DNA of 64,000 nucleotides from Parvibaculum sp963975745. Lineage in GTDB: Bacteria > Pseudomonadota > Alphaproteobacteria > Parvibaculales > Parvibaculaceae. Shown here in pieces: positions 45,216 to 53,087 of this stretch. The translations under genes were made by a program, and so were the position numbers. Below the pieces are notes generated by a model. The model did not search any database, was not told the origin of the DNA, and worked only from the letters and a program-made list of their open reading frames with translations. Where the stretch lies: assembly GCF_963975745.1 (NCBI RefSeq), contig NZ_CAXBIB010000018.1, positions 16,593 through 80,592 on the forward strand, in the 5' to 3' direction. Position 1 is the stretch's first letter. Each line of letters opens with the position of its first letter.

Positions 45216-46730
45216 CTATTTTCTTTTCTTTCCCGGCGGCAGGCCCGGTAGGCCGCCCCCGAAACCCGAACCGGGCAGACCCGGCAATCCCCCCGCGCCG
45301 CCGAGACCGCGCGGCAACCCGCCGCCCGGCGGCAGAAGTTTCTCAAGCGCCTTCGGATCCGACGCCGTTTCGGGCGTCATTTCCGGCGCCCCGCCGCCGA
45401 ACAGTTTCGACAACATGCCGCCCTTCTGGCGGCCCATCGCCTTCATCATGTCGGCCATCTGACGATGCAGCTTCAGCAGGCGATTGATTTCCTGCACCTC
45501 GGTGCCGGAGCCGCGCGCAATGCGCTTCTTGCGGCTGGCATTCAGCACTTTCGGGTTGCGCCGCTCGTCCTTGGTCATCGACGAAATGATCGCGGCCTGG
45601 CGCTTGACGACGCTGTCGTCCATATGCGCGTTGGCGGCCTGCATCTGCGCCTTGCCGACGCCGGGCAGCATGCCGAGCACGCCCTTCATGCCGCCCATGC
45701 GTTTCATCTGCGCAAGCTGTTCGGCCATGTCGTCGAGGTCGAACTGACCCTTCCGCATCTTCTCGGCCATCTTGTTCGCCTTGTCGGCGTCGATGGTCTC
45801 CGCGGCTTTTTCGACAAGACTGACGACATCGCCCATGCCGAGAATGCGGCCGGCGACGCGGTCGGCGCGGAAATCTTCCAGCGCATCCATCTTTTCGCCG
45901 GTGCCCAGCACCTTGATCGGCACGCCGGTGACGGCGCGCATCGAAAGCGCCGCACCGCCGCGGCCATCGCCGTCGACGCGCGTCAGCACGATGCCGGTGA
46001 CGTTGAGCCGCGCCTTGAAGGCTTCGGCCACATTGACCGCGTCCTGACCGGTCAGGCTGTCGGCGACGAGCAAGGTTTCATGCGGATCGGTCGCGTCGCG
46101 CACCTGCGCGACCTCGGCCATCAGATCCTCGTCGACATGGATGCGGCCGGCCGTGTCGAGCATCAGTACGTCGTAGCCGCCGAGACGCGCCGCCTCGATC
46201 GCGCGCCGGGCAATCTGGACCGGCTGCTGGCCGGCGACGATCGGCAGCGTCGAAACGCCGACCTGCTCACCGAGAATTTTCAACTGTTCCTGCGCCGCCG
46301 GACGGCGCGTGTCGAGCGAGGCCATCAGCACGCGGCGCTTGTCGCGTTCGCTCATGCGCTTGGCGATCTTGGCGGTCGAGGTGGTCTTGCCCGAGCCCTG
46401 CAGGCCGACCATCATGATGACGACCGGGGCCGCCGCGCGCAGCGAGATCGAGGTATCGGCCTCCATACCGCCCAGCATCTCGACCAGTTCGTCATGAACG
46501 ATCTTGATGACCTGCTGGCCCGGCGTCACCGATTTCAGCACTTCCTGGCCGACGGCGCGGGCCCGCACCTTGTCGACGAAGGATTTGGCGACGGGGAGCG
46601 CGACATCGGCCTCGAGCAGCGCCCGGCGCACTTCGCGCATGGCCTCGTCGACATCCTTCTCGCTCAGGGCGCCGCGGCCCTTGAGCTTGGAAAGAACGTC
46701 GCCGAAGCGGCCTGTCAGGTTCTCGAACAC
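45216..46730 (-). CDS. ffh: Signal recognition particle protein Ffh
   Basis: SRP54 GTPase that binds signal sequences of nascent membrane proteins together with 4.5S RNA. It has 504 residues. The NG domain carries the P-loop GLQGSGKTTSTAKIAKRM and the DTAGRIHVDEDLM and TRVDGDGRGGAALSM motifs. The methionine-rich M domain follows (MKRMGGMKGVLGMLPGVGK, MADMMKAMGRQKGGM). After it comes a ~40-residue Gly/Pro/Leu-rich tail ending GKKRK, longer than usual. Its receptor ftsY is also in the window at 51415. Confidence 0.96.
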   Translation of the reverse strand: MFENLTGRFGDVLSKLKGRGALSEKDVDEAMREVRRALLEADVALPVAKSFVDKVRARAVGQEVLKSVTPGQQVIKIVHDELVEMLGGMEADTSISLRAAAPVVIMMVGLQGSGKTTSTAKIAKRMSERDKRRVLMASLDTRRPAAQEQLKILGEQVGVSTLPIVAGQQPVQIARRAIEAARLGGYDVLMLDTAGRIHVDEDLMAEVAQVRDATDPHETLLVADSLTGQDAVNVAEAFKARLNVTGIVLTRVDGDGRGGAALSMRAVTGVPIKVLGTGEKMDALEDFRADRVAGRILGMGDVVSLVEKAAETIDADKANKMAEKMRKGQFDLDDMAEQLAQMKRMGGMKGVLGMLPGVGKAQMQAANAHMDDSVVKRQAAIISSMTKDERRNPKVLNASRKKRIARGSGTEVQEINRLLKLHRQMADMMKAMGRQKGGMLSKLFGGGAPEMTPETASDPKALEKLLPPGGGLPRGLGGAGGLPGLPGSGFGGGLPGLPPGKKRK

Positions 46731-46878
46731 TTGGATCGCAAGTCCTTGCCAAACAAAGCAAAATCGCTCCCGCGAGCGAATATCGCCGGCGGAAGTTGAC
46801 CCGGGCGCGGTGCCTCGGGCGGGTCGGGGCGCAACAATGTCCCGAAAATCTTGCGCGGAACCTAGGAGGCAGACGGCT

Positions 46879-47358
46879 TCAAGTCAATGATTTCAGCAGC
46901 AAATTGAGCGCCGCCGCGCCGAAGGCCCGCATATTGGCGGCGCGGTCCGCCGAGCCTGTGCTGACCGTGATCGAGGCAGGACGCGGGCCGGCAAGGCCGA
47001 TACAGGCGGTTCCGGGTGGCGGGCCATAGGGCGAGCCGGAGGGACCGGAGGCCCCCATTTCGGCCAATGCCCAGGTGGATCCGAGCCTCTGGCGGACAAT
47101 TTCGGCCATCGCCGCCACATAGGGTTCGGTGAGCGGCTTGAGATCCGGGGCCGGCGGGCCCTTGAGCTCGTAGAGGGCGCGGGCGGCGCTCCGCGTGTAG
47201 ATGACGGTCGAGCCGAGATAGAAGGCCGAGGCGCCGGGCTGCGCGACAAGCGCCGCAGAGACAAGACCGCCCATCGAGCTCTCCGACAGGGCGACCGTTT
47301 CTCCGCGCTCCTTGAGCATTTCCGCGACTTCGGCCGCCAGCGGGATCAGTCTTTCCAT
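46879..47358 (-). CDS. CinA C-terminal domain protein (nicotinamide-nucleotide amidase-like)
   Basis: A 159-residue stand-alone CinA C-terminal (PncC-like) domain, an enzyme family that deamidates nicotinamide mononucleotide in NAD salvage. The signature SESSMGGLVSAALVAQPGAS near the start corresponds to the family's E-S-C/S-TGG motif, here with Ser-Met in place of Cys-Thr, so activity is uncertain. YLGSTVIYTRSAARALYEL and the ASGPSGSPYGPPPGTACIGLA segment also fit. The ATG at 47358 overlaps the end of the PIG-L gene by 13 bases. Confidence 0.8.
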   Translation of the reverse strand: MERLIPLAAEVAEMLKERGETVALSESSMGGLVSAALVAQPGASAFYLGSTVIYTRSAARALYELKGPPAPDLKPLTEPYVAAMAEIVRQRLGSTWALAEMGASGPSGSPYGPPPGTACIGLAGPRPASITVSTGSADRAANMRAFGAAALNLLLKSLT

Positions 47359-48173
47359 TGGCCGGATTCCAGATTGCGCACGGCGTAGAACTCCTTGTTC
47401 CATATCAGATAGAGCAGCCAGGTCGGCATTTTGTAGGCCTTGGCGACATAATTGGCCTGGGCGGCATGGATGCGCCAGCCCCGCCGCTTGGCGGCGATGT
47501 CGGTCGGCGTCGAATGGGTCGGCAGGGGCTGGTTCTCCGCCACGAACTTGCCGGTCCGGCGCCCGAGCCGCAGCAGCGAACGGGCCGGAATCAGCGGATA
47601 GGCGACAAAACGCGGGCCTTCGCCACCGGCGCGCATGCGCTCGATGGCCTTTTCAGCCACAAGCCCCATCCGCATATGATCCTTGTGGCCGGTCGCCCCG
47701 CTGGCCGGCCAGAAGGCGACGACAAGATCGGGCCTGTAGGTTCGAATGGACGCCTCGACACGGTCCACAAGTTCCTCCAGCGGCACATCCGGCACGCCAC
47801 CATCCGGATAGTCCCAGACTTCCTGATCGTCGATGCCCAGCGCAAAGCCGTTTTTCAGCGCCTCCGCCTTGCGGATGATGCCGAGTTCGGACTGGCGGCA
47901 GACGACCGGCGACTGGGTGCCGGCTTCGCCTTTGGTCGCAGTCACCATGGCGAGATAGGCGCCGCCGGCCTTGGCCGAAGTCAGCAGGCCGCCGATCAGC
48001 TGCTCGTCGTCGGGATGGGCGAAGACCGCGAGGACACGCGTCGCGCCGACATCGCCTGCGACCGAACGGACATGCCGGGCGGCGGGGTCATCGAAGAAAT
48101 GGCGGTAACGGAGAAAAACCGCCGCGGCCGCCAATACCGCAAGTCCGGCCAACAGGCCCAGCATCCCGTACAT
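47346..48173 (-). CDS. Membrane-anchored PIG-L/LmbE family deacetylase
   Basis: Zn-dependent deacetylase fold, 275 residues. One N-terminal membrane helix (residues 4-22, MLGLLAGLAVLAAAAVFLRY) anchors it. The metal and catalytic motif AHPDDE lies at 52-57 and the later metal ligand is in GHKDHMRMG. Family members deacetylate N-acetylglucosamine-containing substrates, but the substrate here is unknown. The start at 48173 has GGAGGGG just upstream. It overlaps the CinA-C gene, so the two form an operon divergent from dapF. Confidence 0.85.
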   Translation of the reverse strand: MYGMLGLLAGLAVLAAAAVFLRYRHFFDDPAARHVRSVAGDVGATRVLAVFAHPDDEQLIGGLLTSAKAGGAYLAMVTATKGEAGTQSPVVCRQSELGIIRKAEALKNGFALGIDDQEVWDYPDGGVPDVPLEELVDRVEASIRTYRPDLVVAFWPASGATGHKDHMRMGLVAEKAIERMRAGGEGPRFVAYPLIPARSLLRLGRRTGKFVAENQPLPTHSTPTDIAAKRRGWRIHAAQANYVAKAYKMPTWLLYLIWNKEFYAVRNLESGQWKD

Positions 48174-48247
48174 CCACCCCTCCCGGCACCGTTTCTTCCC
48201 CAATCTACTGGCATAAGGGGGCAAAAAGCGCCATATATCCCGGCATC

Positions 48248-49129
48248 ATGACCGGCATGACGCATCATTTCCTGAAGATGAACGGGCTCGGCAACGACTT
48301 CGTCGTGCTGGACCTGCGCCGCGAGCCTCTGGCGCTCACGGATGCAATCGCGCGCGCCATTGCCAATCGCGAGACCGGCATCGGCTGCGACCAGCTGATC
48401 ACCATCGAGCCGCCCCGTACCGGCGGCGACGCCTTCATGGGCATCCGCAATCAGGATGGCGGAGCGGTCGAAGCCTGCGGCAATGCCGCGCGCTGCATCG
48501 GCAAGCTGCTGCTCGAGGAAACCGGCAAGGACGCAGTGACCATCGAAACGCCGGCCGGCGATACGGTGGCGACCCGCGCCGATGGCGGCCAGATCACCGT
48601 CGACATGGGCGCCCCGAAGCTCAACTGGAACGAGATCCCCCTGTCGGAGGAATTTCGGGATACACGCGCCATCGAACTCGAGATCGGACCGCTGGGAAAC
48701 CCGATCATGCATTCGCCGGGGGTCGTCAATGTCGGCAACCCGCATGCGATCTTCTTCGTCGAGGACGTCGACGCCATCGACCTGGCGCGTTCGGGCCCGA
48801 TGCTCGAACATCATCCGCTCTTTCCCGAACGCGCCAATATTTCGGTCGCACAGGTCCTCTCGCCAACGCATATCAAGCTGCGCACATGGGAGCGCGGCGT
48901 CGGACTGACGAAGGCCTGCGGCACGGCTGCCTGCGCCGCAACGGTGGCCGCGATCCGCCGCCGCAAGACCGAACGCCGTGTCACCGTGACGCTGCCGGGC
49001 GGCGACCTTGTCGTTGAGTGGCTGCCCGACACTGACAAGGGCCATGGCCATATCCTGATGACGGGCGATGCGATGCTCGACCATGAAGGCACGCTCGACC
49101 CGCGCCTGCTGTCGGGAGCGGCCGCATGA
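48248..49129 (+). CDS. dapF: Diaminopimelate epimerase
   Basis: Converts LL- to meso-diaminopimelate for lysine and peptidoglycan synthesis, 293 residues. The start MNGLGNDFVVLDLR and the two catalytic cysteines, C77 in EACGNAARC and one near 224 in TKACGTAACAA, are present. A second ATG three codons in (MTHHFLK) is an equally good start. Its stop overlaps the ATG of mtaB (ATGA). dapF-mtaB-ftsY-ispZ is a conserved order in this class. Confidence 0.96.
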   Translation: MTGMTHHFLKMNGLGNDFVVLDLRREPLALTDAIARAIANRETGIGCDQLITIEPPRTGGDAFMGIRNQDGGAVEACGNAARCIGKLLLEETGKDAVTIETPAGDTVATRADGGQITVDMGAPKLNWNEIPLSEEFRDTRAIELEIGPLGNPIMHSPGVVNVGNPHAIFFVEDVDAIDLARSGPMLEHHPLFPERANISVAQVLSPTHIKLRTWERGVGLTKACGTAACAATVAAIRRRKTERRVTVTLPGGDLVVEWLPDTDKGHGHILMTGDAMLDHEGTLDPRLLSGAAA

Positions 49130-50391
49130 CCAGGGGGACCGATATCGTCACCTTCGGCTGCCGCCTCAATACCTATGAGTCGGAGGTGATGCGCGGCCAC
49201 GCCGAAGCAGCCGGACTGGATGGCGCCATCGTCTTCAACACCTGTGCCGTGACGGCCGAGGCCGAACGCCAGGCTCGTCAGGCGATCCGCAAGGCACGCC
49301 GCGAAAACCCTGAAGCGCGCATCATCGTGACCGGCTGTGCCGCGCAGGTGAACCCGGATCAATTCGCCGAGATGCCCGAGGTCGATCTGGTGATCGGCAA
49401 CGAGGAAAAGCTCAAGGCGGCGAGCTGGCAGCCGGCACTGGCGCTGCATGCCAATGAGCGCATACGCGTCAACGACATCATGTCGGTGACCGAAACGGCC
49501 GGCCACCTGATCGGCGGCCTCGAAGGCCGCGCGCGTGCCTTCGTGCAGGTACAGAACGGCTGCGACCATCGCTGCACCTTCTGCATCATTCCCTATGGCC
49601 GCGGACCGTCGCGCAGCGTTGCCGCCGGCGAAGTGGTCGCCGAAGTCCGGAAGCTGGTTGAAAACGGTTACCGCGAAGTCGTGCTGACCGGGGTCGACAT
49701 CACCTCCTATGGCGGCGACCTGCCGGGGCGGCCGGGCCTCGGCAATCTCGCGCGCCGCATTCTGAAGCTGGTGCCGGACCTCGAACGGCTGCGGCTGTCT
49801 TCAATTGACAGCATTGAGGCCGACGATGACCTGATGCGCCTGATCGCCGAGGAAGAACGGCTGATGCCGCATCTGCATCTTTCGCTGCAATCGGGAGACG
49901 ACATGATCCTGAAGCGGATGAAGCGACGCCACCTGCGCGACGATTCGATCCGCTTCTGCGAAGAGGCGCGGCGGCTGCGCCCCGACATAATCTTCGGCGC
50001 CGACTTCATCGCGGGCTTTCCGACCGAGACCGACGAGATGTTTTCAAACACGATGCGCCTTGTGGATGAATGCGGCCTGACCTGGCTGCACGTCTTCCCC
50101 TTCAGCCCACGCCCCGGCACACCGGCAGCGAAGATGCCGCAGGTTGCCCGCAATATCGCGAAGGCGCGCGCCGAGCAGTTGCGCCTCAAGGGCGCGTCGC
50201 GCGTCAGCGCGCATCTCGAAAGCGGTCTTGGTGAAACAAAGCCGGTGCTGATGGAAACACCGACGACCGGCCGCACGCATCAGTTCACGCCGGTGCGCCT
50301 CGCCGACAGCGCGGCCGCCGCCGGCGAGATATTGCCGCTGCGCCTCGCCGCCCATGACGGGCAAAGCTTTGAAGGATTGCGCGCGGCGTGA
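49126..50391 (+). CDS. mtaB: tRNA t6A37 methylthiotransferase MtaB
   Basis: Radical SAM methylthiotransferase that converts t6A to ms2t6A at tRNA position 37. It has 421 residues. The N-terminal cluster cysteines are C12, C40 and C71; the radical SAM motif is C146-x3-C150-x2-C153 in NGCDHRCTFCIIPYGRGPSR. LSSIDSIEADDDLM and LHLSLQSGDDMILKRMKRRH are family hallmarks. The C-terminal TRAM-like region is compact. It overlaps dapF by four bases and precedes purC by 25. Confidence 0.94.
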   Translation: MTRGTDIVTFGCRLNTYESEVMRGHAEAAGLDGAIVFNTCAVTAEAERQARQAIRKARRENPEARIIVTGCAAQVNPDQFAEMPEVDLVIGNEEKLKAASWQPALALHANERIRVNDIMSVTETAGHLIGGLEGRARAFVQVQNGCDHRCTFCIIPYGRGPSRSVAAGEVVAEVRKLVENGYREVVLTGVDITSYGGDLPGRPGLGNLARRILKLVPDLERLRLSSIDSIEADDDLMRLIAEEERLMPHLHLSLQSGDDMILKRMKRRHLRDDSIRFCEEARRLRPDIIFGADFIAGFPTETDEMFSNTMRLVDECGLTWLHVFPFSPRPGTPAAKMPQVARNIAKARAEQLRLKGASRVSAHLESGLGETKPVLMETPTTGRTHQFTPVRLADSAAAAGEILPLRLAAHDGQSFEGLRAA

Positions 50392-50416
50392 GCGCCGTCG
50401 CGGCGAAAGAAGAACC

Positions 50417-51409
50417 ATGGACATCGAGACATTGAGAGCGCGGGGCGCGGCAGGTCAGGTATTGGCCGATGCGACGATCCCGGAACTGCCGAACCATTAT
50501 CGCGGCAAGGTGCGCGACAATTACGACTTCCCTGACGGCCGCCGGATCATTGTCGCCAGCGACCGGCTGAGCGCCTTCGACCGCATCCTTGCGGCGATCC
50601 CCTACAAGGGCCAGGTGCTGACGCAGACGGCGCGTTTCTGGTTCGAGGCCACGGCCGATATCTGCCCCAATCACGTGCTCGACTACCCCGATCCGAATGT
50701 GGTGATCGGGCAGCGGCTCGACATCCTGCCGGTCGAGGTCGTGGTGCGGGACTATCTCGCCGGCAGCACCGGAACCTCGGTCCTGACGCTCTACAGGACG
50801 GGGAAGCGCGAAATCTACGGCATAACGCTGCCCGACGGCCTGCGTCCCAATGAAAAGCTGCCCGAAACGATCATCACGCCCACCAGCAAGGCCTTCGACG
50901 GCGCGCATGACGAACCGTTGACGCCGGCACAGATCGTCGGCGGCGGCCTGCTGACTTCGGTGCAATGGGAAACGCTGTCGCGCTATGCGCTGGCGCTTTT
51001 CGCGCGCGGCCGCGAACTTGCGGCGGCACGTGGTCTGATCCTGGTCGACACCAAATACGAATTCGGTACCGATGCCGAGGGCCGGATCGTGCTGGCCGAC
51101 GAAATCCACACGCCCGACAGCAGCCGCTACTGGCTGGCGGCGACCTACCCGGAGCGCTTTGCCGCTGGCACAGCGCCCCAAAGCTTCGACAAGGATTTCG
51201 TCCGCAACTGGGTCGCTGCGCGCTGCGACCCCTACAAAGATCCGATTCCCGAAATTCCCGCAGACCTCGTGCTGGAGACGGCCGCTGTCTATATTCGCGC
51301 CTTCGAATCCATCACGGGACAGACATTCGATTTCCCGCCGCAAGGCGAGGCACCGCTTGCGCGCATCAGGCACAATCTCGCGGCCTGCTTTCCCGCGGCA
51401 CGGAGATGA
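50417..51409 (+). CDS. purC: Phosphoribosylaminoimidazole-succinocarboxamide synthase (long type)
   Basis: SAICAR synthetase of purine synthesis, 330 residues. The ATP site GKVRDNYDFPDGRRIIVASDRLSAFD, the VEVVVRDYLAGSTGTSVL segment and DTKYEFGTDAEGRI, with its metal-site Asp, are clear. The length and motifs resemble the eukaryotic Ade1-like form (about 306 residues) rather than the ~240-residue bacterial PurC that usually sits beside purSQL. It is wedged between mtaB and ftsY, which are often direct neighbours, and its stop overlaps an ATG of ftsY. Whether a second, short purC exists in the genome cannot be seen here. Confidence 0.92.
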   Translation: MDIETLRARGAAGQVLADATIPELPNHYRGKVRDNYDFPDGRRIIVASDRLSAFDRILAAIPYKGQVLTQTARFWFEATADICPNHVLDYPDPNVVIGQRLDILPVEVVVRDYLAGSTGTSVLTLYRTGKREIYGITLPDGLRPNEKLPETIITPTSKAFDGAHDEPLTPAQIVGGGLLTSVQWETLSRYALALFARGRELAAARGLILVDTKYEFGTDAEGRIVLADEIHTPDSSRYWLAATYPERFAAGTAPQSFDKDFVRNWVAARCDPYKDPIPEIPADLVLETAAVYIRAFESITGQTFDFPPQGEAPLARIRHNLAACFPAARR

Positions 51410-51414
51410 CCGGC

Positions 51415-52371
51415 ATGAGCGAAGACGAACTGGGCAGCGAGACTGGCGAGAAGAAAAAGTCGCTCTTTCAGCGCATGAAGGAGGGGCTTGCCCGTTCGAC
51501 CCGGAACCTGTCCGACGGCATTACCGGCATATTCACCAAGCGCAAGCTCGATGCAGCAACGCTGGACGAGCTGGAGGAGTTGCTGATCGCGGCCGATCTC
51601 GGCCTCGATGCGGCCGCGGCGATTGCCGAGGCCGTCGGCAAGGACCGCTACGACAAGGAAGTCGGCCCCGAGGAAGTTCGCAGCATCCTCGCCGGCGAAA
51701 TTGCCGCGGTGCTGAAGCCGGTCGAGAAGCCGCTCGCCTTCGACGCGACGAAGAAGCCGTTCGTGATCCTGATGACCGGCGTCAACGGCGCCGGAAAGAC
51801 GACGACGATCGGCAAGATCGGCGCCAGGCTGAAGGGCGAGGGAAAGTCGGTGATGCTGGCCGCCGGCGATACCTTCCGCGCCGCCGCGGTCGAGCAGTTG
51901 AAGGTCTGGGGCGAGCGCATCGGGGCCCCGGTCTGTTCGACGAAGATCGGCGGCGACGCGGCCGGCCTTGCCTATGAGGCTCTGGCCCGGGCAAGGGAAG
52001 AAGGCACCGACGTGCTGATGATCGATACGGCCGGACGGCTGCAGAACAAGGCCGATCTGATGGCCGAGCTCGAAAAGGTGATCCGCGTGATGCGCAAGCT
52101 CGATCCGGAAGCGCCGCATGCGACGCTGCTGGTGCTCGATGCGACGACGGGCCAGAACGCGCTGAACCAGGTCGAGATTTTCGGCAAGACCGCCGGCGTC
52201 ACCGGACTGGTGATGACCAAGCTTGACGGCACGGCGCGGGGCGGCATTCTGGTTGCCATCGCGCGGCGTTTCGGCCTGCCGGTGCATCTGATTGGAATCG
52301 GCGAGGGAATCGAGGATCTGCAGGACTTCAACGCCGAGGCCTTTGCAAAGGCCATTACGGGCACAAGTTGA
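51415..52371 (+). CDS. ftsY: Signal recognition particle receptor FtsY
   Basis: SRP receptor GTPase at the inner membrane, 318 residues. The N domain starts after a short acidic region (SEDELGSETGEKKKSLFQRM), and the G domain has GVNGAGKTTTIGKIGARL, DTFRAAAVEQLKVW, DTAGRLQNKADLM and TKLDGTARGG. The start at 51415 is preferred because CGGAG lies 9 bases upstream; an ATG at 51406 overlapping the purC stop is the alternative. There is no long A domain, as usual in this class. Its partner ffh lies at 45216. Confidence 0.95.
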   Translation: MSEDELGSETGEKKKSLFQRMKEGLARSTRNLSDGITGIFTKRKLDAATLDELEELLIAADLGLDAAAAIAEAVGKDRYDKEVGPEEVRSILAGEIAAVLKPVEKPLAFDATKKPFVILMTGVNGAGKTTTIGKIGARLKGEGKSVMLAAGDTFRAAAVEQLKVWGERIGAPVCSTKIGGDAAGLAYEALARAREEGTDVLMIDTAGRLQNKADLMAELEKVIRVMRKLDPEAPHATLLVLDATTGQNALNQVEIFGKTAGVTGLVMTKLDGTARGGILVAIARRFGLPVHLIGIGEGIEDLQDFNAEAFAKAITGTS

Positions 52372-52438
52372 TCCAGTGGCGCATCCCATGCGTAAATAAG
52401 CCGAGTGTCACGCGATGGTGGCCCGGAACAGGCGGAAC

Positions 52439-53074
52439 ATGAGCGAAACGAGCACCGAAAAGACACATGCCGGCATGTCGTCCTCGCAATGGGTCCGCAT
52501 GGCGATCGAGCTTGGGCCGCTGGCGGTCTTTTTCGTGATGAATGCCCAGGCCGACCGGTTTTTCGGCAATGAGGAAGCGCAGAATATCTTCTATGCAACC
52601 GGCGCCTTCATGGTCGCAACCGTGATTTCGCTGACCTATTCGCAGATTCGGTTTCGCAAGATTCCGACCATGCCGCTGGTCAGTGGCATCTTCATCATCG
52701 TCTTCGGCGCGCTGACGCTTTGGCTGCAGGACGACGAGTTCATCAAGCTGAAACCGACCATCGTCAATGCGCTCTTCGCCGCCGCGCTTCTGGGTGCTGC
52801 GATGATGGGCAAACCGGTGATGAAGAATCTCTTCGACGGCGCCTTCGACCTGACCGACCAGGGCTGGATGGTGCTGACAGTGCGCTGGGGTCTCTTTTTC
52901 ATCTTCCTTGGCGTCATCAACGAGATTGTCTGGCGCAATTTCTCGACCGACTTCTGGGTCAGCTTCAAGCTCTTCGGCGTGATGCCGCTGACCATGGTCT
53001 TCGGCATGGCGCAGATACCGGTGCTGACCCGATATGCGCCCCTGCGCGATGAAAAGGTGCCGGCCGCCGATTGA
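52439..53074 (+). CDS. ispZ: Septation protein A / YciB family inner membrane protein
   Basis: Multi-pass membrane protein of the YciB/IspZ family, linked to septation and envelope integrity, 211 residues with five or six membrane segments. Signatures are IELGPLAVFFVMNAQADRFF, KPTIVNALFAAALLGAAMMGKPVMK and the conserved WMVLTVRWGLFFIFLGVINEIVWR. The ATG at 52439 is used; one at 52415 would add eight residues. It follows ftsY, the usual neighbour in this class, by 67 bases. Confidence 0.9.
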   Translation: MSETSTEKTHAGMSSSQWVRMAIELGPLAVFFVMNAQADRFFGNEEAQNIFYATGAFMVATVISLTYSQIRFRKIPTMPLVSGIFIIVFGALTLWLQDDEFIKLKPTIVNALFAAALLGAAMMGKPVMKNLFDGAFDLTDQGWMVLTVRWGLFFIFLGVINEIVWRNFSTDFWVSFKLFGVMPLTMVFGMAQIPVLTRYAPLRDEKVPAAD

Positions 53075-53087
53075 TGCGCATTCTGGT

